The position numbers and the translations under genes are program-made. A stretch of 34,104 nucleotides of DNA from an uncultured Croceitalea sp. (GTDB taxonomy: Bacteria > Bacteroidota > Bacteroidia > Flavobacteriales > Flavobacteriaceae). The stretch spans positions 1-34,104 of the forward strand of contig CALGQU010000012.1 of assembly GCA_937959125.1 (NCBI GenBank). The letters are read 5' to 3'. Below, one piece after another: positions 1-7,586 of the stretch. The notes beneath the pieces are model-generated. The model was not told where the DNA came from, did no database searches, and was given only the letters and a program-made list of their open reading frames with translations. Each line of letters opens with the position of its first letter. Position 1 is the first letter of the stretch.

Positions 1-1031
1 AACATAAAACTACTGGGATAGGTAACGGCAAATCTGGCCCTTGCAATGGTGACCTCCCGGTCTTCCATGGGTTGTCGCATCACTTCCAAAACCCTACGTT
101 CAAATTCCGGTAATTCATCCAAAAACAACACCCCATTGTGGGAAAGGGAAATCTCCCCGGGTTGCGGATAACTACCCCCACCGACCAAAGCGGCTGAAGA
201 GATGGTATGGTGCGGGGAACGAAAAGGACGCTGGCTCATCAAACCCATATTCTTTATTTTACCTACCACACTATGGATTTTGGTAGTTTCCAAGGCCTCA
301 TGCAAGGTCATTGGGGGTAAAATGGAGGGCAGCCTTTTGGCCAGCATGGTCTTCCCTGCCCCTGGTGGGCCAATAAGAATAATGTTATGTCCACCAGCTG
401 CGGCAATTTCCATACAGCGTTTGATACTCTCCTGCCCTTTGACATCCGCAAAATCGAATTCGGGGAAATCCAAATTCTTATAGAACTCCTCCCGGGTATC
501 CACTATGGTTTGTTCCAAGGGCGTGCCTTTATCAAAAAAATGGATGACCTGCTCAATGGTTTCTACCCCATACACCTCTAAATCGCTTACAATAGCCGCT
601 TCCTTTGCGTTTTCCAAAGGCAGGATAAACCCTTTGTAACCTTCTTCTTTTGCTTTTATGGCAATAGGCAGGGCGCCTTTGATGGGCTGTACGCTGCCAT
701 CTAGAGATAATTCGCCCATAATGAGGTAATCCCCAATATTCTCTGACTTTATCTGGTTGGATGCCGCCAATATTCCCGCTGCCAAGGTAAGATCATAGGC
801 GGATCCCTCTTTGCGGAGATCAGCGGGTGCCATATTTATCGTAATCTTTTTGCCCGGAATCTTATAGCCATTATTTTGCAAGGCCGCTGCAATCCTATAG
901 TTACTTTCCTTAATGGCGTTGTCCGGTAGGCCTACCAAATGATAGCCTATGCCTTTATCTATATTTACTTCTACTACAATGGTGGTTGCATCTACTCCAA
1001 ATACGGCACTGCCAAAAACTTTGGTCAACAT
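1..1031 (-). CDS. yifB: YifB/ComM family Mg-chelatase-like AAA+ ATPase (partial, C-terminus beyond left edge)
   Basis: The reading frame opens at an ATG at 1031 and stays open to the window edge, giving the first 343 residues of a protein usually about 500 long. The N-terminal ChlI-like domain carries [10 protein letters not shown] (residues 34-43) and the [10 protein letters not shown] stretch near 67-76. The AAA+ core has a Walker A, GPPGAGKT at 221-228, and a Walker B-like [10 protein letters not shown] further on, followed by the MRQPMED motif. Family members include ComM, a hexameric helicase that promotes branch migration during natural transformation in some bacteria; the role in Bacteroidota is not settled. 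It lies 42 bases downstream of the MG2/plug gene on the same strand, but the receptor operon need not include it. Identification is firm; function is inferred from the family. Confidence 0.95.
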   Translation of the reverse strand, partial: MLTKVFGSAVFGVDATTIVVEVNIDKGIGYHLVGLPDNAIKESNYRIAAALQNNGYKIPGKKITINMAPADLRKEGSAYDLTLAAGILAASNQIKSENIGDYLIMGELSLDGSVQPIKGALPIAIKAKEEGYKGFILPLENAKEAAIVSDLEVYGVETIEQVIHFFDKGTPLEQTIVDTREEFYKNLDFPEFDFADVKGQESIKRCMEIAAAGGHNIILIGPPGAGKTMLAKRLPSILPPMTLHEALETTKIHSVVGKIKNMGLMSQRPFRSPHHTISSAALVGGGSYPQPGEISLSHNGVLFLDELPEFERRVLEVMRQPMEDREVTIARARFAVTYPSSFM

Positions 1032-1057
1032 GGTTGGTGTTTTAATCTAAAATACAG

Positions 1058-1071
1058 CTTTTTATAAAAAG
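1058..1071. repeat. 14-base perfect palindrome after the MG2/plug gene
   Basis: CTTTTTATAAAAAG reads the same on both strands and starts 2 bases beyond the TAA stop of the gene at 1074-2816, in the 42-base gap before yifB. It has no loop and no G/C stem, so it would make only a weak terminator. It may also be chance in an A/T-rich gap. Confidence 0.3.
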
Positions 1072-1073
1072 AT

Positions 1074-2816
1074 TTAGTCCACAATTATTTCTTGGACAAC
1101 GGAAATCTTTTCTCCTGAATTCAAGAAACCAACAATCGAAATTTCAAATACGCCTTTTACATCAGACGTATAGAAGCTAATTTCTTTAGTATTCTCATCA
1201 ATGATCATATTGGGATTCCAGAGAAGCTGATGGCGAAAATCCGGTATTTTGCTTGACTCGTAATTTTCATTGTAATCCTGTTGATAGTAGTTTTTTTTTG
1301 GTAGCGGTTTAAACAATTTGAAACGATGCGACAAGGGAATGTCTGCACTTTCAAGATAATCCCCATCAAAGGTGGCAACATTAAGTATTCCTTGAAAAAT
1401 TTGTGTCCCTAAGATGTATCTATCCCTTACCACATCAATACTTTTAATATTTTCCGGTTTAAATTCCAATAAGTCCGAGTGGTCTTTTATCATAAGGCCA
1501 TCAATAAGGATCAATGGAGGAATCCCGTCCAGCTCCTCCTTAAAATCTTTTGGTCTTATCCTCACGTATTTAGTATCGTTACTACCCCTAACACTTACAT
1601 CACTTAATACTTCAACTATGGTTTCAGCAACGGTCCTAAACCTTTTGTACTCATCCAACACATACCTTTCCGCTTCATTGCCATAGAAAAAAGGGACAGG
1701 ATTGCCTACAATAAGACTGTCCGGTCTTAAATAATAATAGTTGTTTTCAATTTGATTTTGAATGCTGCGCTCTTTTATGGAAGGCTCCATTTGTTCCTCC
1801 AAATAAAAATCATAAAAATCCAAGCCTGTCATATCTACCTCTTTTTTAGGCATCAACGCAATAGCGATATTTCTGTTGGTTTCAATTGGTTGAATAATAA
1901 GTTCTTCGCCATCATAGGGTTGGTCCAAGGTAATGGAAAGATAGCCTTGGCTATCCGTTTCTTGAATCTTAAAAATCGGCTTTTTACCTGGTATGGACAC
2001 CCCTAACCTCAGTTTTTTGGCGTCATCTCCAGAATCCCTGTCAACCACATGGGCCGTAATAAGCTCACCCCTTATTTCTGGCAAATGTGCAATTGAAAAA
2101 GTAGCTATGTTAGTTGCTTTTTTTCTTTCCGCAGAAGATGTGTTGTTCTTAAAATTAATTCTAGCCGGGGTTTTAAATGGCATTTTCTTGTGGATGGAAA
2201 TTGCATAAGTACCCTTATAATCATTTAAATTACCCAAATTAATAGTGATGGCCTCCCTGGTAGAAAAAGAACTTTTGGTTAACAAACCTAATATCGTTTC
2301 GTTCCTAGTTTCTGATGATTCCCCTTCTTTGGCATCCGTTGCTTCCATACCATTGTCAAGTTTCCGAAAAGTATCTTGCTTGCTGGTATAGGGGTTGAGA
2401 ATAACAATATCTGATTCGTAGTAATTGCTGTTGTCATGGAAAAGCATTGCCTGACTATAGGCTATGAGTTTGTAACTGCCCGATGGGGTGTCCGATGGAA
2501 TAAAAAAATCGCCCTGTCCCCTACCATCAACAAGGTTTACTTTTTGTTTAAAAATCTTTTTTCCATCTTCACTTAATAATTCAACATAAGCAATTTTGCT
2601 TAAGCCACTTAAATTGTCCTGCTTACCGTTTAAACAGAATATGCTGTAGTACAGATATTCCCCAACCAAGAAAAATGTATTGCTTGGATGCAAGGCAATA
2701 GTTTCTTGATTCCCATTAAAGGCTGTGGATATTTGTTTCCCAGAATCTTGCGCTACTAGGGGATTGCTTAGGAAGCAAAGAAAACAAAGGATACCACTAA
2801 AAAAAGACTTTATCAT
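1074..2816 (-). CDS. Secreted MG2-like / TonB-plug-like domain protein without a beta-barrel
   Basis: This is a 580-residue protein starting at ATG 2816. That start gives a clean signal peptide (about residues 1-22, ending LVAQ) and lies 10 bases after the stop of the DUF4249 gene; a longer frame up to 2864 would overlap that gene and bury the signal peptide. Residues about 35-143 resemble the macroglobulin MG2 fold (YVELLSEDGK, then GDFFIPSDTPSGSYKLIAYS). Residues about 395-485 resemble a TonB receptor plug (VSVRGSND, PPLILIDGLMI, IKSIDVVRD), but only about 95 residues follow, so no barrel can form. The location is probably the periplasm or the inner face of the outer membrane. It is the last gene of the receptor operon. 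Domain reading is by eye; the function is unknown. A proteinase-inhibitor-like or substrate-handling role is possible. Confidence 0.75.
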   Translation of the reverse strand: MIKSFFSGILCFLCFLSNPLVAQDSGKQISTAFNGNQETIALHPSNTFFLVGEYLYYSIFCLNGKQDNLSGLSKIAYVELLSEDGKKIFKQKVNLVDGRGQGDFFIPSDTPSGSYKLIAYSQAMLFHDNSNYYESDIVILNPYTSKQDTFRKLDNGMEATDAKEGESSETRNETILGLLTKSSFSTREAITINLGNLNDYKGTYAISIHKKMPFKTPARINFKNNTSSAERKKATNIATFSIAHLPEIRGELITAHVVDRDSGDDAKKLRLGVSIPGKKPIFKIQETDSQGYLSITLDQPYDGEELIIQPIETNRNIAIALMPKKEVDMTGLDFYDFYLEEQMEPSIKERSIQNQIENNYYYLRPDSLIVGNPVPFFYGNEAERYVLDEYKRFRTVAETIVEVLSDVSVRGSNDTKYVRIRPKDFKEELDGIPPLILIDGLMIKDHSDLLEFKPENIKSIDVVRDRYILGTQIFQGILNVATFDGDYLESADIPLSHRFKLFKPLPKKNYYQQDYNENYESSKIPDFRHQLLWNPNMIIDENTKEISFYTSDVKGVFEISIVGFLNSGEKISVVQEIIVD

Positions 2817-2826
2817 ATATACATAC

Positions 2827-3987
2827 TTATTCCTCCCAGAAATCTGGAACAACATTAGAACCAAGTAAAGTGCAGTCTACACAGATATCCAAGGCTATAA
2901 AAATAGCACCTGAAAGGGCATCTTCACCCACATACTTAAATCTTCCTGTCCTAAACAAACCGATAAAATTTGGGTCGTTAGGTAAAAACTCCATGTCTTC
3001 GCACTCGTTAATAAAACGTGGCCTTGTGCCATTGGGGAAAATATCATCAAAATTGAAGAATATTCGTTGCGTTGACACCGAGGAAACCTCAAATAAGCCT
3101 ACTACCCTATTCTCTGGATTATTGACCGGAAAGATGTTTCCCGTTATTAGACCCGGTTGGGTTTGTACAAATAGATTTTCAACGTCCGAAAAATCAGAAA
3201 GGGCTTCATAAAAAGCCTGTGTTTCCCTTGTTTGGACAAACTGTTTGACGTTTATGCTATATCTACTCCGAATTGAAAAGTCATCGATAGGGATAAATTT
3301 AATAGGAAAGTTAACCACGGTGTTTCCAGAACTTACAGAGGTATTTATTAAACCAAAGGTGTTGCTGGTTTGCGTTCTAAAACAAACTAGTTCTTCTTTT
3401 TCTTTAAGCCTGCGTTCCAATTGTAATGGATTTTCTGAAACTAAGATCAAATCGATGGAAGGGGCAAATGGCGATACTATTTGATAGGTTTCCTCAAATT
3501 CATACCTAAAAGAGCTTGCATTTTGGGTAAGACCCACGCCATTGGCAGAAATCTGTACGCCTTCTACCCCATTGTCGTTTACTGTTCTTACGGCTTCAAC
3601 ACGTTCAATGGTGCCAATACCGCTCATAGAAGCGGTTTCCGAAGCAAAAATATCCCCATTTGAAGTTGTAATCGTTAGGGAGTAGGTGGTGCCTTCCATA
3701 GCGGCAAAGGGTTGGGCGGAAAGATATTCTCCCGGGGATTCTTCCATAAAAACAATGGTGTTTCCTTGGTTATCCAATACCTCAACTACCGCATTGGACT
3801 CGGGGGCTGTCGTATTATCCTCAAGTGGTGTTATTCTAGACAAAAGTACCGTTTGTCTTATTTCTTCATCCGTTATTACCGCTTCCACCACCAGTAAGGG
3901 TTCAAATGTTAATGTACTAGGTTCAAAAGGCTCTACGCAGCTATTGAAAAAAACAACGACCCCTAAGACAAACACCAATGCTCTCAT
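2827..3987 (-). CDS. DUF4249 family lipoprotein
   Basis: A 386-residue protein with a short lipoprotein signal (FFNSC, lipidated Cys17) followed by VEPFEPS and a beta-rich body. The N-terminal pattern LVVEAVITDEE followed by VLLSRITPLEDN and a conserved late Cys pattern (NECEDMEF, ALDICVDCTL) match the DUF4249 family. These proteins are typically encoded beside TonB-dependent receptors in Bacteroidota and are thought to act as receptor-associated surface lipoproteins; their ligands are unknown. It starts 40 bases after the stop of the receptor gene and ends 10 bases before the MG2/plug gene, so co-transcription is likely. The CVDC pair near the C-terminus could be a disulfide or a metal site. 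Family call is firm, the role is inferred from neighbours. Confidence 0.88.
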   Translation of the reverse strand: MRALVFVLGVVVFFNSCVEPFEPSTLTFEPLLVVEAVITDEEIRQTVLLSRITPLEDNTTAPESNAVVEVLDNQGNTIVFMEESPGEYLSAQPFAAMEGTTYSLTITTSNGDIFASETASMSGIGTIERVEAVRTVNDNGVEGVQISANGVGLTQNASSFRYEFEETYQIVSPFAPSIDLILVSENPLQLERRLKEKEELVCFRTQTSNTFGLINTSVSSGNTVVNFPIKFIPIDDFSIRSRYSINVKQFVQTRETQAFYEALSDFSDVENLFVQTQPGLITGNIFPVNNPENRVVGLFEVSSVSTQRIFFNFDDIFPNGTRPRFINECEDMEFLPNDPNFIGLFRTGRFKYVGEDALSGAIFIALDICVDCTLLGSNVVPDFWEE

Positions 3988-4027
3988 TTACTAATTAGAT
4001 TACTTTTGCCAATTGATTATGTATATC

Positions 4028-6793
4028 TTAAAATTTGAAATTATAAGTGATTGACGGAATAGGTATCGCAAAGATTGAACTTTGTAAAGGTCTTATCTCT
4101 CCATCCCTTGTTACAAAAAATACGGAAAACGGATTGTTCCTGCCTAAAACGTTATAAATAGAAATGGTCCAAAACCCATGTGCAAGTTTGCTCTTTTTAT
4201 GATTTCCCTCAATATTGAAACCTAGGTCCAAACGATAAAAGTCCGGAATCCTAAATTCGTTGCGATCACTAAAAGCAACAAAATTGGAATTGTTAAACAT
4301 AAAATTCCCTATAGGAAAAGTTACGGGTCTCCCTGTTTGGTACACCACATTGGCAGAGAGACTTAGTCTTCTAGTAAATTTGTAATTCCCCACCAGACTA
4401 AAATCATGTGGCTTGTCAAAATTTGCAGGAAAGAATTCGCCATTATTTACCCTTTCCTCAGAAAAATCGCTATCCAATCTCACAAAAGATCTGGAAAAAG
4501 TATATCCCAACCAACCATTTAATTTCCCGCGATTCTTTTTAATCAACAACTCAACACCATAAGCCCTTCCGCTGCCTTGCAACACTTCTGTTTCTATGTT
4601 TTCATTTAGCAAGATTTGAGCGCCTGTCTTAAAATCTAAAATATCATTGGAATTCTTGTAAAAGCCTTCTAAACTAAGTTCATATTCATTTTCCTTAAGG
4701 TTTCTATACAACCCTAGGTTCCATTGATTCCCCGTTTGTGGTCTAATATTAAAATCAGATAGTTTCCATGTGTCGATTGGGGAAACCGTTGTATTGTTTG
4801 ATAACCTGTGGATGTATTGAATGGTATTATTGAAGCTCCCTTTTATGGAAAAATCTTGGTTAAAAATATACCTTGCAGCTACCCTAAACTCTGGACCACC
4901 GTAGGTTTCCACCAATTCGTTTCTACCAAAATTTAGGGTATCCACCACGGAATTTGACGTTCTTGGGGAATTCTCATCGTAAACAAATTGTGTGGAAGGC
5001 CCAAGCGCATTAAACAGGGAAAAACGGACGCCCGCGTCCAATGTTAACTTGTCCCCAATATCAATTTCCGATGAAAGAAAAACTGCCGATTCCAAAGCCT
5101 GTTCCGTAGGTATTTCCAAAAAGTTGACATCAGAATCAGTACCCCTAGGCTCAATACGTCCCGGATCAATGGAGTAGAATTTACTTGCAATCCCATAGTC
5201 CAATGAAAAAGATTTGTTGAAAATCCGCTTAAGCTTCAACCCCAAACCGGTTTCGTTGACCACATACCCCAAATCAAAATCATTATTGGAATTCCCATCA
5301 AATTCAATATTAAAACCAAATTGCGTATTTGAAAGGTTTAGTTCTAAAGCGTTTTTTTCATTCAATTGATTGTTCCAATTCACGGAAACCAATCTATTGT
5401 TGTACACAAACAAAGAATCGGAAGTGATGCTAAAATCGTCCCTACTCCCATATCCGGTAACTTTAACTTTATTGGCATCGTTAATTTGATGCTCATAAGA
5501 AGCGGTAAAGTCATAAAAAGAGGCTTCACTATTATTTAGGGATTCATCGTTTAAGGAACGTAACAGCCAATTGGCATAGGCACCCCTACCCGCTACCGTA
5601 AGCTTGGACTTGCCCTTTACTACGGGTATACCAATAGCCAAATTTCCGGTTACCGGTCCAATGGAACCTTCTATATCAAAGTCATCCGTCACATTGGATT
5701 TGGTTTTTAAATCAAATACTGAGGACAATCTTCCACCATATTCTGCCGGGATATTTCCTTTAAAAATCTCTACACTCCCCAAAGTAAAAGGGTTAATTGC
5801 GGAAAAAATCCCGAAAAAATGCTGCGGATTGTACAATACGGCATTATCAAACAATATTAGGTTTTGATCAGTTTTACCTCCCCTAACATTGAACCCCAAA
5901 GTTGCTTCCCCTGCCGTTGTAATCCCGGGTAAATTAGTTGCCACCTTTAATACATCGCGTTCCCCAAGGACAAGGGGCACGGTTTTGGTTTCTTCCACAT
6001 CTATCTGGGTGGATCCCGTGTTTTTATCCAGTATGTTTCTTTTTAAATCGGCACTAAGGACTACTTCGTCCAGCTGTTCAATTTCCTCTTCCAATTGAAT
6101 ATCCAGTTTGCCATTATTGTACATTATTACGGATATGGTCGTGCTTTCTATTCCAAGCGCCCGAGCTTCCAACTCATTGGGGCCAAAATCCAAATCAACT
6201 TCATAATAACCATCTGCATCCGTAACAATACCGGAATTCTCACCTTTTACCAGCAATGCAAGATTGGCCAAAGGTTCTTTTGTTTTCTTGGTAGTAACGA
6301 AACCTGAAAGGTTCAACTTTTCATTGGTTGCGTTTTCATCTACCTTGCCTACTGAGAAAGTAAGGACTTTATTTTGTTTTTGGGAAGAATTCTTTGGGAT
6401 GAAAATAGGAATTGATTTTCGCACTGCGACAGGATTGGTAGTCAATGCGTTACTATCTTTTTTTTCAACAAAAAATCCCTTTGGCAGCTCATCATAGATT
6501 ATGGCGTTCTTGGTGATAACAACTTTGTTATCAATAATGTAATAGTTAAATATCGTATTGTTCAACATATCCGTAAGAACCTCCTTTAGGGATATTGAAT
6601 CATAACTTCCAGAAAGGGAAACGTCTTTGAACCAATTACGATCATAAAAAAATTGGTATTGGGTTTTACGTTCTAGCTCTGAGAAAGCAGCTATCAAATT
6701 GGTGCTATCCAAATCCATAGTAATAACATCTTTTTGGGCCGTAGCCCAATAAAAACAGAAAAACAAGCTGTTAAACAAAAGGATTTTCTTCAT
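4028..6793 (-). CDS. TonB-dependent outer-membrane receptor with STN and carboxypeptidase-like domains
   Basis: A 921-residue outer-membrane transporter. Order of domains: signal peptide (1-20, ending TAQ); STN domain (about 22-96, AAFSELERKTQYQFFYDR and VVITK); carboxypeptidase-like regulatory beta-sandwich (about 160-236, LSGFVTTKKTKEPLANL, TDADGYYEV); plug (about 255-365, FNVRGGKTDQNLILFD, VEIFKGNIPAEYGGRLSSV); then a beta-barrel ending in the terminal aromatic residue of SITYNFKF. This is the SusC-like layout used for energized uptake of glycans, peptides or metal chelates. STN domains usually signal to a FecR anti-sigma factor, but no FecR or ECF sigma gene lies in this window. It starts 11 bases after the upstream gene. 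No SusD partner is present; the DUF4249 lipoprotein takes that position. The substrate cannot be read from the sequence. Confidence 0.95.
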   Translation of the reverse strand: MKKILLFNSLFFCFYWATAQKDVITMDLDSTNLIAAFSELERKTQYQFFYDRNWFKDVSLSGSYDSISLKEVLTDMLNNTIFNYYIIDNKVVITKNAIIYDELPKGFFVEKKDSNALTTNPVAVRKSIPIFIPKNSSQKQNKVLTFSVGKVDENATNEKLNLSGFVTTKKTKEPLANLALLVKGENSGIVTDADGYYEVDLDFGPNELEARALGIESTTISVIMYNNGKLDIQLEEEIEQLDEVVLSADLKRNILDKNTGSTQIDVEETKTVPLVLGERDVLKVATNLPGITTAGEATLGFNVRGGKTDQNLILFDNAVLYNPQHFFGIFSAINPFTLGSVEIFKGNIPAEYGGRLSSVFDLKTKSNVTDDFDIEGSIGPVTGNLAIGIPVVKGKSKLTVAGRGAYANWLLRSLNDESLNNSEASFYDFTASYEHQINDANKVKVTGYGSRDDFSITSDSLFVYNNRLVSVNWNNQLNEKNALELNLSNTQFGFNIEFDGNSNNDFDLGYVVNETGLGLKLKRIFNKSFSLDYGIASKFYSIDPGRIEPRGTDSDVNFLEIPTEQALESAVFLSSEIDIGDKLTLDAGVRFSLFNALGPSTQFVYDENSPRTSNSVVDTLNFGRNELVETYGGPEFRVAARYIFNQDFSIKGSFNNTIQYIHRLSNNTTVSPIDTWKLSDFNIRPQTGNQWNLGLYRNLKENEYELSLEGFYKNSNDILDFKTGAQILLNENIETEVLQGSGRAYGVELLIKKNRGKLNGWLGYTFSRSFVRLDSDFSEERVNNGEFFPANFDKPHDFSLVGNYKFTRRLSLSANVVYQTGRPVTFPIGNFMFNNSNFVAFSDRNEFRIPDFYRLDLGFNIEGNHKKSKLAHGFWTISIYNVLGRNNPFSVFFVTRDGEIRPLQSSIFAIPIPSITYNFKF

Positions 6794-6804
6794 AGTAAGC
6801 TATT

Positions 6805-7524
6805 CTAGGAAGTATGGGCTAGTTGGTTCATTTGCTTCAAAATAGCTATAAATGATGCTTCCGGATTGTTTTTATGGATGGTCCGGTTGTAGATGGAATT
6901 AAATTTCTTTTTGAATGCTGGATAAGCTAGTAGGATGTCTTTTGGCTTTTCAATTTTAAGATACCCTTCTGAAGAATGCAAATAGTATTCTTCTTTCGCA
7001 TCTTTAAACTCATAATAGATTTCCCCATTTGATATTTTCTTTGATACCCGCTTTTTATAGTTCTTATAAAAATCCACGTAGTCGTTGTGATATACTTTTT
7101 CAAAAAAGGATAGTTTTCCGTTATACCTACGGAGTACAAAAAGATGAACCCCTATTCGGAAGCTCTTTACCCTTTCCTTTACTAATCGAATAATTTCCGT
7201 ACCATAGGCAGTGACTACTTTGGTAAGCACTTGATCATTAAATACGTCATAAAGCACAGGCACATCTTTATAGGACTGATTACCATAAACAATGGTGGAT
7301 GCTACAAAATCTGATTGTTTGAAAAACTGATGTTGATCATTTAGTATTCGATATTCAGAGGTAAACGCACGTCCGTTATAGATATGTGTATTGGAGATGC
7401 CGGTTAGCTGGTCATATTGAGAGTATAATTCGTTGCCGTCGTCTTGGATTTGGGCCGTACTATTAGTAATTGCAAGGAATAGTATAACTACAGTAACGGT
7501 AAATACCTTTTCAAATATTGTCAT
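6805..7524 (-). CDS. Secreted protein of unknown function, first gene of the receptor operon
   Basis: A 239-residue protein with a signal peptide (hydrophobic VTVVILFLA, cleavage after STAQ about residue 25) and a lysine- and tyrosine-rich mature part with no transmembrane segment. I recognise no family. The body looks beta-rich in its first half (IYNGRAFTSEYRI, VPVLYDVFNDQVL) and basic and helical towards the end (AYPAFKKKFNSIY, FIAILKQMNQLAH). It is separated by only 11 bases from the TonB-dependent receptor, so the two are almost certainly translated from one message. The likely location is the periplasm or the outer membrane inner leaflet. Its place at the head of the operon suggests an accessory role in the same uptake process, but this is inference from position. 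Confidence 0.8.
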   Translation of the reverse strand: MTIFEKVFTVTVVILFLAITNSTAQIQDDGNELYSQYDQLTGISNTHIYNGRAFTSEYRILNDQHQFFKQSDFVASTIVYGNQSYKDVPVLYDVFNDQVLTKVVTAYGTEIIRLVKERVKSFRIGVHLFVLRRYNGKLSFFEKVYHNDYVDFYKNYKKRVSKKISNGEIYYEFKDAKEEYYLHSSEGYLKIEKPKDILLAYPAFKKKFNSIYNRTIHKNNPEASFIAILKQMNQLAHTS

Positions 7525-7586
7525 GTGCTATAAAGTGCTAATGAAGGGTATCTCATTTTACGGAAAGTAAGTTGTTATTTTCACCC

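Noticed and set aside
202-581. Short plus-strand open frames near the left edge
   Set aside because: They lie opposite the clear yifB frame, which has intact Walker motifs and conserved N-terminal sequence.
2817-2864. N-terminal extension of the MG2/plug protein to 2864
   Set aside because: It would overlap the DUF4249 gene and place 16 residues before a good signal peptide that starts at ATG 2816.
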